Shown here: positions 22,609 through 31,652 of the stretch, in pieces | Layout: each line of letters opens with the position of its first letter | How positions within the stretch are numbered: the first letter of the stretch is position 1 | Source of the DNA: a virus | Length of the DNA stretch: 42,650 bases | IMG/VR virus record: IMGVR_UViG_3300024344_000038 | Location: 1-42,650 of that record | Direction: 5' to 3' (one strand) | The notes under the pieces: generated by a model | The model's input: the letters and a program-made list of their open reading frames with translations, nothing else | Databases searched by the model: none | What the model was told of the DNA's origin: nothing | Made by a program: the position numbers and the translations under genes

Positions 22609-22875
22609 GTGCTAGAGCTATTGAATATCTTAATGTGTATGGGAGGAGGAAGACCAGCAGCTCCACCGCCACCCCCTCCACCCCCACCGCCACCACCGCC
22701 TCCGAGCCCTCCAGCTCCGATAGCACAGGTGACTACAGGACCAGCTAGGACAACAAAAGATGTTCAGGCAAAGCAAACAGCTAAGGGTAAAACCAAAGTT
22801 GCTAGGAGAGCTACAGGTAAACGAAGATTCCGAGTTCCTTTAGGTGGTGGACCTACTGGACTTAACATTGGATAA
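22609..22875 (+). CDS. T7 gp7.3-like tail/virion protein with polyproline tract
   Basis: The GTG at 22609 has AAAGGAGA eight bases upstream; ATG 22633 (MCMGGG...) is an alternative without a ribosome site. From the GTG the product has 88 residues. It has 14 consecutive prolines, then a Lys/Arg-rich part and the C-terminus TGKRRFRVPLGGGPTGLNIG, which resembles the end of T7 gp7.3 (GKKSLSVARSSGGGINI). T7 gp7.3 is a small tail/virion protein encoded just before the connector, as here. The polyproline tract is coded by C-rich DNA at about 22660-22700. Confidence 0.65.
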   Translation: MLELLNILMCMGGGRPAAPPPPPPPPPPPPPPSPPAPIAQVTTGPARTTKDVQAKQTAKGKTKVARRATGKRRFRVPLGGGPTGLNIG

Positions 22876-22879
22876 TAAT

Positions 22880-22954
22880 ATGATTACATACGCTATTGTT
22901 TTTGTTTCGGTTTACGCTACCATTCAGTTATTTGGTATGTTACTAGGTCAGTAA
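22880..22954 (+). CDS. 24-residue hydrophobic microprotein
   Basis: ATG 22880 to TAA 22952-22954 encodes MITYAIVFVSVYATIQLFGM plus four residues, a single transmembrane segment. It fits exactly between the stop at 22875 and the start at 22958, four bases from each. The upstream GGATAATAAT is a poor ribosome site, so expression depends on coupling. It may be a virion-associated or membrane peptide; function unknown. Confidence 0.45.
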   Translation: MITYAIVFVSVYATIQLFGMLLGQ

Positions 22955-22957
22955 GCT

Positions 22958-23461
22958 ATGTGTGAACCTATTTCAATGGGTATTGCGATAGGTGCAGCCA
23001 CTGGAGCAGTAGGGGCAGCGATAACAGGGGGTGATCCACTTCAAGGTGCTGTCATGGGTGGTATCACTGGTGGTTTTACTGGTGGTCTTTCTCCAGAGTC
23101 TTTGGGAATGACTCAAGGGCTTGATATGTTTGCCACTACAGGCTTTAATACAGCGATGGGTTGGGGAGTTTCGTATGCAGGGCTGGCAACAGCAGCAGGC
23201 ATAGGACTAGCTACGTCTGTAGGATCAGGACTACTCATGCCAAAACAACAGGACTATTCTCAATATTATAACCAAGCTGGATCTAATCCTATAGCGTACA
23301 ACACTCAACAATCAGTAGTTACAGGTTCAGGTGGCAGACAAGCCAGTGCTAATTTGGCTGCAGAAATTAAACGTGCGAAGACACGCAGGGCAGCCCAAGC
23401 AGACGTAGGTAACATAGATCTTGCGACTTCACTTTCTAATACAGGATTACAAATAGCATAA
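22958..23461 (+). CDS. Gly/Ala-rich virion-associated protein upstream of the connector
   Basis: The 167-residue protein begins MCEP, has a long Gly/Ala-rich region (GIAIGAATGAVGAAITGG, GGITGGFTGGL, AGIGLATSVGSGLLM) that could insert into membranes, and a polar C-terminus with AEIKRAKTRRAAQADVGN. Small 'MCxP'-starting proteins near the connector occur in T7-like phages (T7 gp6.7 starts MCFSP and is a virion protein ejected with the DNA). I infer a virion role. It ends two bases before the connector gene. Confidence 0.6.
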   Translation: MCEPISMGIAIGAATGAVGAAITGGDPLQGAVMGGITGGFTGGLSPESLGMTQGLDMFATTGFNTAMGWGVSYAGLATAAGIGLATSVGSGLLMPKQQDYSQYYNQAGSNPIAYNTQQSVVTGSGGRQASANLAAEIKRAKTRRAAQADVGNIDLATSLSNTGLQIA

Positions 23462-23462
23462 T

Positions 23463-25010
23463 ATGGTAGAATCTATATCTAAAAAGTATTCAAGCTTAAG
23501 TCAACGTAGACAGTGGTTTCTTAGTAGGGCTTGGGATGGAGCAGAGATTACTATACCCTTTATACTTCCTAGAAATTCTTCTCTCGATCAGGATTTACCA
23601 ACTCCGTTCCAAGGAATCGGAGCAAGAGGAGTAAACAACCTAGCTGCCAAACTCCTGTTAACTTTGTTTCCTCCTAATTCTCCTTTCTTTAAATTTCAGA
23701 TAGATGATTTTACTTTAGAAGAACTACAAGCACAAAGGGCTCCGGTAGAAGAAGGCTTAAATGCTATGGAGAGAGCCGTCATGGATGAAGTGGAAGCAAA
23801 GGCCATGCGCGTTCCACTGAATGAATGTTTACGGCACTTGATTATCACTGGTAATGCTTTGATTAATGTTAATAAGAATAACAAGATCAGAGTTTTTCAT
23901 CTGGATCAATATGTAGTGAGACGAGATCCTCAAGGAGAAATGCTTGAGGTGATTGTTCAAGAGAAAATGAGCAGGGAGTTATACAAAGATGTTTTTGGCA
24001 GTGCTCCTCCTAATGAAACAGGTCATGCTGCGGATTCCGTTGAACGAGATTTAGACCTTTATACTGTAGTCAAACGAAGCAATAACAAGATCAAAGTATT
24101 CCAGGAAGTGCATGGTAAAAAGATTCCTAATACAGATTCTGTTTATCCGCTTGATAAAAACCCTTGGCTCCCCTTGAGGTTTTCTTCTATTGATGGAGAA
24201 GACTATGGGAGAGGGTTTGTAGAAGAATACTTAGGTGACTTAAGATCTCTGGAAGGGTTAGCTAAAGCTATCTTAGAAGGCTCTGCTGCTGCTGCTAGAG
24301 CTGTGTTCTTGGTTAGACCTAATGGAACTACCAAGTTAAAAACAATTTCACAAGCTCCAAATCTAGCGGTTCGACAAGGTAGTGCAGATGATGTGACTGT
24401 ACTTCAGATGCAGAAGTTTAATGATTTCAGGGTAGCTCAGGAAACTATCAATCAAATTGAACGAAGGCTGGCAGCAGCTTTCATGTTAAATCAAAGTGTT
24501 CAACGTGATGCAGAACGAGTTACAGCAGAAGAAATCAGGTTCTTAGCTAATGAACTTGAGACTTCTCTAGGTGGTATCTATAGTCTTCTCTCACATGAAC
24601 TTCAGTTACCTTTGATTAAACGTATTATTTCTGTATTGGAAAGAGAAAAGAAATTACCAAAGCTTCCTGAGGGATCTGTAGAACCTGTAATCATCACAGG
24701 GTTTGAAGCTTTAGGTAGAGGAAACGATGCTAATAAGCTTGCTACATTCTTACAGACAGCAGCTCAGATACTAGGACCGGAATCCGTACTTACTTACACT
24801 AATGCCAGCGATGCTTTAAAACGCTTAGGTGTTGGTTTTGGAATAGATATGAAGGGATTAATAAAACCTGAGGAACAAGTGCAACAAGAACGACAGGCTG
24901 CTCAACAACAACAAGCGATGGCACAGGCTGGTGTAGCTGCCACACCTAATGCTGTTAATCAAGCAGGCGAAATGATAAGGGAGCGACAAGCAAATGCCGA
25001 AAACCAATAA
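23463..25010 (+). CDS. Head-tail connector (portal) protein, T7 gp8-like
   Basis: The 515-residue protein forms the dodecameric portal at the capsid vertex through which DNA enters and leaves. The N-terminus (YSSLSQRRQWFLSRAWDGAEITIP, GARGVNNLAAKLLLTLFPP), central GRGFVEEYLGDLRSLEGLAKAILEG and the RVTAEEIRFLANELE region are characteristic of T7-like connectors (T7 gp8 536 residues). The C-terminus is Gln/Ala-rich. It overlaps the next small gene by 17 bases. Confidence 0.95.
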   Translation: MVESISKKYSSLSQRRQWFLSRAWDGAEITIPFILPRNSSLDQDLPTPFQGIGARGVNNLAAKLLLTLFPPNSPFFKFQIDDFTLEELQAQRAPVEEGLNAMERAVMDEVEAKAMRVPLNECLRHLIITGNALINVNKNNKIRVFHLDQYVVRRDPQGEMLEVIVQEKMSRELYKDVFGSAPPNETGHAADSVERDLDLYTVVKRSNNKIKVFQEVHGKKIPNTDSVYPLDKNPWLPLRFSSIDGEDYGRGFVEEYLGDLRSLEGLAKAILEGSAAAARAVFLVRPNGTTKLKTISQAPNLAVRQGSADDVTVLQMQKFNDFRVAQETINQIERRLAAAFMLNQSVQRDAERVTAEEIRFLANELETSLGGIYSLLSHELQLPLIKRIISVLEREKKLPKLPEGSVEPVIITGFEALGRGNDANKLATFLQTAAQILGPESVLTYTNASDALKRLGVGFGIDMKGLIKPEEQVQQERQAAQQQQAMAQAGVAATPNAVNQAGEMIRERQANAENQ

Positions 25011-25206
25011 AAAACCTGAAACCAGTATTACTTCTAAAACACAATTAAAAGATGTAGATAATACACTGGTTGTCATGGAACAGAAAGCTAACGTCCAAGC
25101 AGGAAACGGTGGAGGTTTACCATCAACGTATACCAAGATCAAACTTCCAAATGGAACAATAAAAGAAACCTATGGAGAGCGTTATGGCAGACCAACTGAT
25201 AATTGA
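24994..25206 (+). CDS. Small hypothetical protein between connector and scaffold
   Basis: The 70-residue polar product (MPKTNKKPETSITSKTQLKDVDNTLVV..., GGGLPSTYTKIKLPNGTIKETYGERYG) overlaps both neighbours in a different frame. TYTKIKLPNGTIKETYG looks like a beta hairpin. I know no function. A virion or assembly accessory role fits its position. Confidence 0.6.
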   Translation: MPKTNKKPETSITSKTQLKDVDNTLVVMEQKANVQAGNGGGLPSTYTKIKLPNGTIKETYGERYGRPTDN

Positions 25207-25978
25207 AAATGACGCTCCTCAGAGTGTGGCACAACATGAAGCTGAAATGGCATCTAAAGCTGTTATGGCTGAGAACACGATTGACCAAGGTGTTGTTCCT
25301 CTGGAGGGTGAGGAGGAAAGCCAAACATTTAGACCAGAAAAATTTCAGTCAGATGAAGCTTGGAGAAAAAGCTACGATGAACTGGAAAGAAAGTTTCATG
25401 GACAAGCCGAAGAACCCCAAGTAGAAGATGGTGATTTAAGTATTCCTGAAACTCCTGACGCGCCATTTGATATGGGAGCTTTACAACAGGAATACATGGA
25501 AACAGGATCTTTAACGGATAAGAGCTACAAGACTCTCGAACAAGCTGGTATCAGTAGAGACTATGCTGATACTTATATAGCTGGTGTGAAAGCTTTAGGA
25601 GAACAAATAGGAAACCAAGTGAAGAATTCTGTTGGTGGTAATGAAACCTATGCTAACATGGTAGAATGGGCTCAGGCTAATTATACCTCTGAACAAATTC
25701 AAGCTTACGATAATGCTGTTAATAGTGGTGACACTCAGTTAGCTATGATTACAGCCAATGGTTTAAAGGCTGACTATCAGAACGCTACAGGTGTATATGG
25801 GCAGGAGATTAGCGGTGATGTACCCTCCAGGATGAGTGAGGGGCTTGAAGTTTTCCGAAGCAACGCTGAGATCACTGCTGCTATGAAAGATCCAAGATAT
25901 GAAAATGATCCAGCTTATAGACAAGATGTACTTGATAGGTTGGAACGCTCAGATGTTTTTAAAGCAGGCCATATTTAA
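25184..25978 (+). CDS. Capsid scaffolding/assembly protein, T7 gp9-like
   Basis: I chose ATG 25184 over 25172 because GGAG at 25174-25177 is six bases upstream. The 264-residue acidic protein ends with EVFRSNAEITAAMKDPRY and ENDPAYRQDVLDRLERSDVF, the typical C-terminal capsid-binding signature of T7-like scaffolds (T7 gp9 307 residues). The middle is helical (GALQQEYMETGSLTDKSYKTLEQAGI). It drives procapsid formation and lies directly before the capsid gene. Confidence 0.9.
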   Translation: MADQLIIENDAPQSVAQHEAEMASKAVMAENTIDQGVVPLEGEEESQTFRPEKFQSDEAWRKSYDELERKFHGQAEEPQVEDGDLSIPETPDAPFDMGALQQEYMETGSLTDKSYKTLEQAGISRDYADTYIAGVKALGEQIGNQVKNSVGGNETYANMVEWAQANYTSEQIQAYDNAVNSGDTQLAMITANGLKADYQNATGVYGQEISGDVPSRMSEGLEVFRSNAEITAAMKDPRYENDPAYRQDVLDRLERSDVFKAGHI

Positions 25979-26100
25979 AGCCTGCTGGTAGTACGAGCTA
26001 TAGAGTAATTAAGTGAGTAGATTAAAGACCTACTGCGGTGGATAATCTTTGAGTCGAAAAGTTAGTGAAGAAGTATAGCATTGTGTTAGATACTTTTTTT
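25963..26100 (+). promoter_or_regulatory. Structured leader between scaffold and major capsid genes
   Basis: The 151-base gap (25979-26129) holds three dyads. AGCAGGC/GCCTGCT (25963-25969, 25980-25986) spans the scaffold stop. AGATTA/TAATCT pairs 26019-26024 with 26043-26048. AAGTAT/ATACTT pairs 26071-26076 with 26090-26095 and is followed by a T-run (26094-26100), like a weak terminator. T7 has its strongest class III promoter and an RNase III site in the same place. No promoter consensus can be named. Confidence 0.5.
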
Positions 26101-26129
26101 ATTAATTTAAGATTGAAAGGAGACTTGCT

Positions 26130-27110
26130 ATGGGTGTAACTGCAACTACCGCCCCTGTTCAAGTAATGTCTCGCTCTGGTCAAAAGAACAGCACTGGTGA
26201 TTCCAGTGCGATGTTTCTTAAGGTCTACGCTGGTGAAGTGTTGACCGCTTTTGAACAAGCTAGTGTTACAATGGACAAGCACGTTATCCGTTCTATCAAC
26301 TCAGGTATATCAGTGCAATTTCCGTTAGTATGGAAAACTGCTTCAACTGAATATGCTTATATTAATAGTTCTGGTAGCACTTCTACCACAGCTAATGAGC
26401 TTGATGGTACGGCAATCAATAAGAATGAGAAAGTCATTTCTATTGATGGTCTGCTTTTAGCAGATCACTTTGTCAATAACCTTGACGAAGCTATGAATCA
26501 CTATGATGTACGTTCTATTTATGCTAAGGAAGCTGGTATTATTCTTGGTACACAATGGGATAAGAACATATTACAACAAGGTTTATTAGGTGCTAGATCC
26601 TCTACCCTCGTTACGAGTGGTAATGGTGGTGCGGTACTTACTAACTCCTCTTATGGAACATCCGGATCTACTTTGGGTGGTGGCTTGTTTGATGCTGCTG
26701 AAGAATTAGATGAGAAGAATGTTCCTGAAAATGATCGCTATATGTATGTACGTCCTGCTCAGTATTACTTAATGGCAGAAACGACTGACCTAATCAACCG
26801 TGATTGGGGTGGACGTGGAGTATATGCAGAAGGTGAAGTTATGAAGGTTGCTGGTATTCACATTGTGAAAACTAATAATCTTCCTATTACTAACATTAGT
26901 TCTGCTCAAGTTACTACGCATGACGGCAATTTCTCTACAACGAAGGCTTTGGTTATGCACAAGTCTTCTGTAGCTACCGTTAAGCTTCTTAACTTGGCTG
27001 TAGAAACTGAATACGACATTCGACTCCAAGGTTGGTGGATTGTGGCTAAGTATGCTATGGGTCATGGTTTTATCCGTCCTGAAGCGTGTGTTGAATTTAA
27101 AACCTCTTAA
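26130..27110 (+). CDS. Major capsid protein, T7 gp10-like
   Basis: The 326-residue protein has the HK97-like fold of T7 gp10A (345 residues). Visible features are an N-terminal arm (VMSRSGQKNSTGDSSAMFLKVYAGEVLTAFEQ), the KHVIRSINSGISVQFP stretch, and GIHIVKTNNLP and RLQGWWIVAKYAMGHGFIRPEA at the C-terminal end. AAAGGAG at 26116-26122 provides strong translation. No frameshift second form (gp10B) is seen. It forms the icosahedral shell with the connector at 23463. Confidence 0.95.
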   Translation: MGVTATTAPVQVMSRSGQKNSTGDSSAMFLKVYAGEVLTAFEQASVTMDKHVIRSINSGISVQFPLVWKTASTEYAYINSSGSTSTTANELDGTAINKNEKVISIDGLLLADHFVNNLDEAMNHYDVRSIYAKEAGIILGTQWDKNILQQGLLGARSSTLVTSGNGGAVLTNSSYGTSGSTLGGGLFDAAEELDEKNVPENDRYMYVRPAQYYLMAETTDLINRDWGGRGVYAEGEVMKVAGIHIVKTNNLPITNISSAQVTTHDGNFSTTKALVMHKSSVATVKLLNLAVETEYDIRLQGWWIVAKYAMGHGFIRPEACVEFKTS

Positions 27111-27127
27111 GGAAAGGATATTATACT

Positions 27128-27970
27128 ATGACTGATATTGCGAATATCCAATCCTTAGCGGTTCCTGCTAATACTGTTACCAATGTAACATTAGTTCAGC
27201 CTTATGCTGATAACACTACTATTGGAACATCATTTGAAACAATCTGTAACACCAATGCGGATCAGGTTTTGCCTGTTATTGCTGGTGCAGATATTGATGT
27301 AGTATCTTCATCTACCGATGATGATGGTTCTCCTGCTGGAACTGGAGCTAATACTATTAAAGTAACGTACTTAGACGATGACTTTAATCAGGCTACTGAA
27401 ACCATCACTTTGAATGGTACGACTGAAGTTGAAATGACTGAGCAGAACATTTCCTTTATCCAGAAAGCTGAAATTGCAACTTCTGGTACTGGACTTGCTG
27501 CTGCTGGTGCTATCACTATCGCTGATGTAACTGGTGGTGGAGTACACGCTGTCATTGATGCAGGATCTAAAGAGTCAGGAAACTGTACTTGGAAAATTCC
27601 TGCTGGTCATACTGGTTATGTTCACGGTTTCTGGTATGATGTAGATGCTGTAGGTGCTGGTCAGGGTACGGCTGAGATTGCGCTTCAAGTGGCTCATGCC
27701 GAATCATCTGGTGTAGCTAACTCAGAAAGCTGGCGCACTGTTGCTAAAGTAACAGTAGTAGAGAACGACAATGATGTAGTTGCTGCTACTGGTGGTAACT
27801 CTAACAATATGGGTTCATTCTCCTTTCCAGGAAATGTGCCTTTTGTTGTTCCTGCTAAAGCTATGGTAAGACTCGCTGGTAAAGCTCATTCTACTGCTGT
27901 AGCTGCTACTTGTGGGTTCAGTATGTCGGTACAAGGTTCTGGTAGTGGTACTACCGTAACCTCAAGTTAA
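27128..27970 (+). CDS. Probable capsid decoration or structural protein
   Basis: The 280-residue protein is rich in Ala, Gly, Thr and Val, with beta-strand patterns (TIKVTYLDDDFNQATETITLNG, ...GHTGYVHGFWYD..., EIALQVAHAESS) and few lysines. It is directly downstream of the capsid gene, has a good ribosome site (AAGGAAAGGA), and is closed by the strong terminator at 27977, so it is probably made in high amounts. That suggests a capsid decoration protein. No family is recognised. Confidence 0.65.
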   Translation: MTDIANIQSLAVPANTVTNVTLVQPYADNTTIGTSFETICNTNADQVLPVIAGADIDVVSSSTDDDGSPAGTGANTIKVTYLDDDFNQATETITLNGTTEVEMTEQNISFIQKAEIATSGTGLAAAGAITIADVTGGGVHAVIDAGSKESGNCTWKIPAGHTGYVHGFWYDVDAVGAGQGTAEIALQVAHAESSGVANSESWRTVAKVTVVENDNDVVAATGGNSNNMGSFSFPGNVPFVVPAKAMVRLAGKAHSTAVAATCGFSMSVQGSGSGTTVTSS

Positions 27971-27976
27971 CCTTTT

Positions 27977-28015
27977 GAGGAGTCTAGGGTAACACTTAGG
28001 CTCCTCATTTTTTTT
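27977..28015 (+). terminator. Strong rho-independent terminator after capsid unit
   Basis: GAGGAGTCTAG (27977-27987) pairs with TTAGGCTCCTC (27996-28006) as an 11-pair stem with two G-U pairs and an 8-base loop, followed by A and eight T. It corresponds to the T7 T-phi terminator after gene 10 and would lower transcription into the tail genes. Confidence 0.85.
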
Positions 28016-28032
28016 AACGGAGATTTTGAAGA

Positions 28033-28596
28033 ATGACTGATACAAGTAGAACCGTAAGCAACTTAGTTACTAACTTGTTTCAAGACGGTCAAGCTGCTGG
28101 TTCTATTACTCCCCAAGACTTGCGAGACTTTATTGAAACAACCCAAGTAAAACAAGGGAGTATGTATGTTTCTTCTCCTGGCAGCACTACAATCAGTGTA
28201 GCTGGAACGTATGTAGAAGGAACAGCAGGAACTTGGACTCTTAGTACAGCTCCTACTGCAAATGAGTTTGATGAAAATACCGATGGTAGACTAAGATATA
28301 CAGGGACCCCTACAATTAACTGTTTATTCTTAGCGTCAGCTTCTTTGGAAATTGATACTTCTGCTGTAGATAAAGAGTTTGGATTAGCTATACATAAAAA
28401 CGGAACACTTATTACAGGCACTAAAATAGTAGGCTTTTGTCCTAGAGTTACAGTTAACTCAGTTAACCTTGTTACTTTTGGATATGCTTCAATGGCTACT
28501 AATGATTATGTTTCTATCTTTGTTGCTAATGTAGATAGCACTGATAATTTAACTATTAGAACTGCTCAAGTTATGGGCATGGGGTTAGTTACTTAA
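28033..28596 (+). CDS. Jelly-roll structural protein (head fibre or appendage)
   Basis: The 187-residue protein has an N-terminal helical part (SNLVTNLFQDGQAAGSITPQDLRDFIETT), common in phage structural proteins, then a beta domain with RLRYTGTPTINCLFLASASLEID, LAIHKNGTLITGTKI and NDYVSIFVANVDSTDNLTI. The second part fits a TNF/C1q-like jelly roll. Start ATG 28033 follows ACGGAG. It sits between the capsid terminator and tail-tube gene, so it is probably a virion appendage. Confidence 0.7.
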   Translation: MTDTSRTVSNLVTNLFQDGQAAGSITPQDLRDFIETTQVKQGSMYVSSPGSTTISVAGTYVEGTAGTWTLSTAPTANEFDENTDGRLRYTGTPTINCLFLASASLEIDTSAVDKEFGLAIHKNGTLITGTKIVGFCPRVTVNSVNLVTFGYASMATNDYVSIFVANVDSTDNLTIRTAQVMGMGLVT

Positions 28597-28597
28597 A

Positions 28598-29203
28598 ATG
28601 TCACATTTTTCTACAGTACCTATAACAGAACTAGATTCAGTTAATATACTCTTAGCTGCGGTAGGTGAGGCTGCTGTTTCTAGTTTAGAGACAGCTACCA
28701 CAGTAGATGTTACTCAAGCTAAAAATCTTATATCCAATATCAACAGAGAGGTACAGCAAAAAGGATGGCATTTTAATACGGAATGGGATGTTGTATTGTC
28801 CTTAGATTCAGACAGCCGTATTCCTCTTGGTACATCCGTATTATCTGTTTATTCTCCTACTAAACTTACAACAATCAGGGGAAGGGAAGGATCTCCTTTT
28901 CTTTATGATTTAGACAATAATACTTTTATTTGGACAACTTCTATTAATGATGCTGTTACTATTACCTTGTTGGATTTTGAAGACATTCCACAAACTGCAA
29001 GGCAGTATATAACTACAAAGGCAGCGCGAGTATTTCAAGAAGAAATTATAGGACAAGTCTCAGCAGAGACAGTTAATCGACAAGAAGAAGCCGAAGCTTA
29101 TGCTGATTTACTGGATGATGAAGGAGAGAGATCTGGATTCAATATAGGCTATGGCACTACAGATATGTATAACACCACCAAATTATACAGGAAGCTATGG
29201 TAA
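28598..29203 (+). CDS. Tail tubular protein A (T7 gp11-like)
   Basis: The 201-residue protein forms the gatekeeper ring between connector and nozzle. The N-terminus LDSVNILLAAVGEAAVSSLE and the later VQQKGWHFNTEWDVVLSLDSDSRIPLG, then FEDIPQTARQYITTKAARVFQEEIIG, are diagnostic of gp11. The length equals T7 gp11 (196). It starts one base after the preceding stop and ends directly before the tail tube B gene. Confidence 0.95.
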   Translation: MSHFSTVPITELDSVNILLAAVGEAAVSSLETATTVDVTQAKNLISNINREVQQKGWHFNTEWDVVLSLDSDSRIPLGTSVLSVYSPTKLTTIRGREGSPFLYDLDNNTFIWTTSINDAVTITLLDFEDIPQTARQYITTKAARVFQEEIIGQVSAETVNRQEEAEAYADLLDDEGERSGFNIGYGTTDMYNTTKLYRKLW

Positions 29204-31651
29204 ATGCCTCTTATTACAGAGCAAATAAGTAACTTAATCAATGGGGTTTCTCAACAACCTCCTGCATTACGCTTGGCTTCTCAATCGACTACACAAGAGA
29301 ATGGGTTAGTTACTATAGCTGAGGGGCTTAAAAAAAGACCTCCGTTAGAATATATAGCAAAGTTAAGTAATAAAACTGATACAGATGCAAATATTCATTT
29401 CATTAACAGGGATGAAAATGAGAGATATATAGTACATCTGACCTCAGAACAGTTTAGTTCTGATTTTAGTTCCGATTTTTCCGGAGCTGAAATGGAAGTA
29501 TGGGATCTAGATGGTGTTTCTAAGAGTGTCTCAGGAGCTACAGGAGACGTATTAACCTATATAACCAGTGCTAATACACGAGATAATCTTAAGTTATTTA
29601 CAGTAGCTGATTTTACATTTCTATTAAACAAAACTGTTACCACTGCTAAGTCATCTACTACAAGTTCTGATAGAAACCCTGAAGGTATAGTGTTTCTCAA
29701 GCAGGCTACTAATGCTGCTACTATGACCGTATATGTTGATGGTACATTGAGATCAACTGTTACTTCTAGTGCTGACGCTGCTACACAACTTGATGATATT
29801 TACAATGATATTAATGGAAGTATTGGTTCTGCTGGTACTGGAGCTTTTACTGTTACCAAGTTTGGGAGTTCCAATGTTCATCTAACAAGAGTTAATGGTG
29901 CTGACTTTACGCTTCATGCACAAGCTCCTGAAGACAATCTAATAGCTATCAAGGGCTCTGTTGTTGACTTTACGGATCTTCCTTCTAGGACTAAAGATGG
30001 TTTTATAGTTAGAGTTACCGGAAGCCCAAGCTCAGGAACGGATGACTACTGGCTTAAACATAATAACCAAGCAGATGAAGATGTGGGTGAATGGGTAGAA
30101 ACTGTAGAACCTGGATTAGCTAATAGTCTAGATGCTAGTACAATGCCTATACAGTTTATCAGGACTTCTGAAGATCCTTGGGATGATGCGTTTGCTGCTG
30201 ATTTTGGTGAAACCGTATTTTCACTGTCTCAAATTACATGGACTGATAGGTTAGTAGGTGATATAACGACTGCTCCTGATCCTAGTTTTATTGGTGAAAA
30301 GTTAAATGATATTTTCTTTCACAAGAATAGATTTGGCTTTTTAGCAGGAGAAAATATTATACTGTCTGAGCTTGGAGAATTCTTTAATTTCTATAATACA
30401 ACGGCTACAGATTTACTGGATACAGACCCTATAGACTTAGCTTCTCCTAGTAACCAAGTAAGTATTCTTCATCATAGTCTTGCCTTTAACGAAGACCTTT
30501 ATTTATTTAGTAATTTTGCACAGTTTAAATTATCTGAGTTTGCAGCAGGAGGTTTGACTCCTACTAATGCTAAACTATCACTGCTTACAGAATATAAGAA
30601 TGACATAGGGGCTACTCCTATTCTGAATGGACGTAAACTTTATTTTTCAGAAGAAGTAGATGGCTTTTCTTCTATTCGTGAATTCGGAACTATAGAAGAC
30701 TTACAAGAAGAAACAGCAGAAGAAATTACAAGCCATGTGCCAAGTTATATCAAGGGTAAAATATTTGATATAAGTCCTCATAGTGACTTTTTGTTTGTTC
30801 TCTCAGATGAAAACTTAAATGAAATATTTATCTATAAGATGTTATTTGAGAGAGGAGTTAAAAAGTTAAGCTCATGGTCTAAATGGAAGTTTAAAGCTGA
30901 AGAAAAAGTAATAGGTATTAATGTTATAGACCATATCGCCTATCTTGTTATCGTTAGACCTGATGGCACTTATCTGGATAAAATAAGTTTACAAGATGCT
31001 AACCTTGTTAATCTGACTGAAAGCTCAACTCAGCTTTCTTTCAAGCCACATCTTGATAGACTTACAGAAGTTACTGGCTCTTATAGTTCAGGAGCTGATC
31101 TTACTTCATGGACTATTCCTTATCCTGATGATTTTGGTTCCACGTTTAGAGTGGTCTTTGGGGCAGGTTTTAGTGGAAAAGAAGGTGACTTGGTGCAAGG
31201 GGTATCACAAACCACTCCTACAACCCTTACTGCTTCTGGAGATCACTCAGCCAGCTCATGTTTCATTGGTAAAGATTACCGCTTTCTCTATGAGTTTACT
31301 GAGCCTACAATTAAGACTGAAGTACAAGGAAGACTAAGCTCGTTATCTGGTGGTATCTTGAAGATCCGTAAGTTCAATGTAGATTACTTTAATACCGGAT
31401 ACTTTAAACTTCAAGTGACAGCTCCAGGAAGGGATGCTTTCAGCCATATCTATACTGGACGTATTCTAGGATCGACTCTAAACAAGATTGGTACTATTCC
31501 ATTTGAAACTGGTAGTTTTAAAAAGCTTATCTTAGCTGATGCTAGAGATTTAAAACTAGAATTAATCTCAGATTCTTATTTGCCTTGTGCATTTACAGGA
31601 GCCGATTGGGAAGGCAATTATGTAGTACGGACTGTTTCTGCTAGGAGATAA
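29204..31651 (+). CDS. Tail tubular protein B, nozzle (T7 gp12-like)
   Basis: The 815-residue protein (T7 gp12 794) begins with LITEQISNLINGVSQQPPALRLASQ, the family signature, and contains VGDITTAPDPSFIGEKLNDIFFHKNRFGFL and GENIILSELGEFFNFY. It forms the distal tail nozzle through which DNA passes. It follows gp11 without a gap, as in T7. Confidence 0.95.
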   Translation: MPLITEQISNLINGVSQQPPALRLASQSTTQENGLVTIAEGLKKRPPLEYIAKLSNKTDTDANIHFINRDENERYIVHLTSEQFSSDFSSDFSGAEMEVWDLDGVSKSVSGATGDVLTYITSANTRDNLKLFTVADFTFLLNKTVTTAKSSTTSSDRNPEGIVFLKQATNAATMTVYVDGTLRSTVTSSADAATQLDDIYNDINGSIGSAGTGAFTVTKFGSSNVHLTRVNGADFTLHAQAPEDNLIAIKGSVVDFTDLPSRTKDGFIVRVTGSPSSGTDDYWLKHNNQADEDVGEWVETVEPGLANSLDASTMPIQFIRTSEDPWDDAFAADFGETVFSLSQITWTDRLVGDITTAPDPSFIGEKLNDIFFHKNRFGFLAGENIILSELGEFFNFYNTTATDLLDTDPIDLASPSNQVSILHHSLAFNEDLYLFSNFAQFKLSEFAAGGLTPTNAKLSLLTEYKNDIGATPILNGRKLYFSEEVDGFSSIREFGTIEDLQEETAEEITSHVPSYIKGKIFDISPHSDFLFVLSDENLNEIFIYKMLFERGVKKLSSWSKWKFKAEEKVIGINVIDHIAYLVIVRPDGTYLDKISLQDANLVNLTESSTQLSFKPHLDRLTEVTGSYSSGADLTSWTIPYPDDFGSTFRVVFGAGFSGKEGDLVQGVSQTTPTTLTASGDHSASSCFIGKDYRFLYEFTEPTIKTEVQGRLSSLSGGILKIRKFNVDYFNTGYFKLQVTAPGRDAFSHIYTGRILGSTLNKIGTIPFETGSFKKLILADARDLKLELISDSYLPCAFTGADWEGNYVVRTVSARR

Positions 31652-31652
31652 C

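Noticed and set aside
26090-26130. Expected T7-like phage promoter before the capsid gene
   Set aside because: No copy of the T7 consensus or of a recurrent long motif was found among the intergenic regions; only a 9-base match (TGTTAGATA) with 8226-8234, too short to call.
27085-27135. Programmed frameshift making a longer capsid protein (gp10B-like)
   Set aside because: The next gene has its own start and ribosome site, and no slippery sequence is evident near the capsid stop.
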